Shown: piece after piece, positions 4,230 to 5,175 of the stretch
How the letters are laid out: the number at the start of each line of letters is the position of its first letter
Numbering within the stretch: position 1 is the stretch's first letter
Source: Syntrophomonadaceae bacterium
GTDB taxonomy: Bacteria > Bacillota > Syntrophomonadia > Syntrophomonadales > Syntrophomonadaceae
Length of the DNA: 5,175 nt
Reading direction: 5' to 3'
Assembly: GCA_031265005.1 (NCBI GenBank)
Contig: JAISDD010000002.1
Coordinates: 1-5,175, forward strand
Position numbers and translations under genes: made by a program
The notes under the pieces: model-generated
Told to the model about the DNA's origin: nothing
The model's database searches: none
Seen by the model: only the letters and a program-made list of their open reading frames with translations

Positions 4230-4431
4230 AATAATAATATTATACGGGTGTACGAGGTCTGTTTACGCTTCGCTGCCTTACGGCGGCTCAGGTTCCGGTT
4301 TTGCTAGGTAGTCGCTGCGCTCATTCTCATGGCAAACCTTTGCTGCGATTGTAGTATAGAACATTGCTGCGCATTGCTCCATTGCCAGCCCCAAATGTTG
4401 CAAACAGCTGGAACGTTATGCGAAGTGTACC
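4230..4431. other. Gene-poor spacer between methyltransferase and NapH-like gene
   Basis: This stretch holds no convincing gene, RNA or mobile element. It changes abruptly from AT-rich to a mixed composition with GCTGCG repeated at several places between about 4310 and 4375. Short frames on both strands are broken by stops. It may be a further gene remnant. Confidence 0.4.
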
Positions 4432-4447
4432 CTAAAATGTATTTTAG
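4432..4447. promoter_or_regulatory. Palindromic operator-like site before the NapH-like gene
   Basis: CTAAAATGTATTTTAG is a perfect palindrome with 7-bp arms and a 2-nt centre, about 52 nt before the start codon. It also forms a larger imperfect inverted repeat with AAAATACATTAGG (4466-4478). A -10-like TATATT lies at 4479-4484, with no clear -35, so a repressor bound here would sit upstream of or within the promoter. AT-rich palindromes of this kind are used by MarR, Rrf2 and related regulators, but the specific protein cannot be named. Confidence 0.45.
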
Positions 4448-4498
4448 AATATAGTTCTTAAATAAAAAATACATTAGGTATATTTTAAGGAGAGAAGA

Positions 4499-5175
4499 AT
4501 GAAAAAACAAATTATATTCCCGCTTGTTATCTGGTTGTTTTTTATGACCATTGCGGTATCACTTGGCTTAACAATCCATTTATTCTATTTATTTAATTTT
4601 ACCTATATAGGTACATGCGTTGCCGGCGGTATATTTTTGAAAATGAGAAAATTTAAATATGCACGGCTTATAGTGTTATTTGCCGTTGGTTTATATATGT
4701 TTGGTTATCTTGGAATAATATCAAATGAAAATATGCAAATAGAAGGATTTTGGGTACTTCTATTTAATGGGGTGTTTTATGCCGCCGTTCTCCATTATCT
4801 CATCGCAAAAATTTTTGGTCCTGTGCTTTTTGGCAGAGGCTGGTGCGGATATGCCTGTTGGACCGCAATGGTACTTGAATTATTACCTTATAAAGTGCCG
4901 CAAAACCCAAGAAAAAACATTGGTTATATTAGGTATATTGTTTTTGCCGGATCATTAGTTTTTAGTATCATTCTATTTTTAAAGCAAGTTCCCTATAGGG
5001 GAAACATTATGTTTTGGAGTTTTATTTTGGGGAATATTCTATATTATGTAATTGGCATTACGCTTGCTTTTGTTTTTAAGGATAATAGGGCATTTTGTAA
5101 ATATATTTGTCCAATTACTGTTTTTCTAAAACCCGCAAGTTATTTTGCGTTGCTTCGTATAAAAATAAATACAGA
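4499..5175 (+). CDS. NapH-like polytopic membrane protein, 4Fe-4S binding type (3' end outside window)
   Basis: The frame opens at ATG 4499, 6 nt after AAGGAG, and runs off the right edge after 225 complete codons. It has hydrophobic segments at about residues 6-31, 34-46, 55-74, 83-108, 142-161 and 172-193. Two conserved cysteine pairs lie at the ends of membrane loops: GRGWCGYAC (C116, C120) and RAFCKYICP (C200, C204, followed by Pro). These CxxxC motifs are typical of the NapH/RdxA/CcoG-like family, in which ferredoxin-type CxxCxxCxxxCP clusters usually follow in the part lost here. Such proteins pass electrons between the membrane quinone pool or periplasmic side and cytoplasmic partners. 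The gene has its own ribosome binding site and a palindromic operator-like site upstream, suggesting regulated expression, perhaps by redox or iron. Family is fairly sure; the precise partner is unknown. Confidence 0.8.
   Translation, partial: MKKQIIFPLVIWLFFMTIAVSLGLTIHLFYLFNFTYIGTCVAGGIFLKMRKFKYARLIVLFAVGLYMFGYLGIISNENMQIEGFWVLLFNGVFYAAVLHYLIAKIFGPVLFGRGWCGYACWTAMVLELLPYKVPQNPRKNIGYIRYIVFAGSLVFSIILFLKQVPYRGNIMFWSFILGNILYYVIGITLAFVFKDNRAFCKYICPITVFLKPASYFALLRIKINT

Noticed and set aside
4260..4430. Possible integron attC-like site (GTTATGC near 4415, with GCTTCGC and GCGAAG near the ends)
   Set aside because: The core does not fit the GTTRRRY consensus, no matching RYYYAAC partner is found, and only a 9 of 10 short inverted match remains.
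4767..4958. 63-codon plus frame inside the NapH-like gene
   Set aside because: It is an out-of-frame shadow of a gene with clear cysteine motifs and membrane segments.

Overview
The window looks like chromosomal or accessory DNA of a low-to-moderate GC Gram-positive bacterium, most likely a member of the Clostridia. The reasons are the strong AGGAGG ribosome binding sites, the frequent TTG and GTG starts, the Firmicutes-type sigma/anti-sigma pairs, and a small holin-like type I toxin. No tRNA, rRNA, CRISPR array or transposase gene is visible.

Left part (1-2566, all on the minus strand): two stress-type (ECF) sigma factor genes, each followed by a gene for a membrane anti-sigma-like protein that it overlaps by exactly 11 nt. 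The upstream pair (2378 to 1241) is a sigma factor plus a protein that resembles the Sigma_reg_N/Sigma_reg_C anti-sigma family but seems to lack the middle of its extracellular part. The downstream pair (870 to 1) is a sigma factor plus a DUF4179-like membrane protein that runs off the left edge. Between the pairs lies a decayed reading frame. A good promoter and a possible 42-codon upstream ORF precede the upstream sigma gene. Presumably each membrane protein holds its sigma factor inactive until an envelope signal arrives.

Middle part (2800-3100): a compact, apparently complete type I toxin-antitoxin module. A 27-residue membrane toxin on the minus strand converges with a predicted antisense RNA of about 85 nt on the plus strand. 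They share a bidirectional hairpin terminator that contains the toxin stop codon. The two predicted transcripts start with the same interrupted sequence, so the DNA carries a 230-bp mirrored arrangement. A toxin mRNA extending past the terminator could pair its own ends, and its leader can fold to hide the Shine-Dalgarno sequence. This is the most interesting region.

Right part (3100-5175, plus strand): a GC-rich decayed gene fragment with an apparent one-base frameshift, then a SAM-dependent methyltransferase with its own promoter and a terminator inside the end of its reading frame. A gene-poor spacer of about 270 bp follows. A palindromic operator-like site then leads into the first three quarters or so of a NapH-like polytopic membrane protein of the 4Fe-4S-binding type, cut by the right edge. 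The methyltransferase and the NapH-like gene appear to be independent units; no functional link to the sigma genes can be shown from the sequence.
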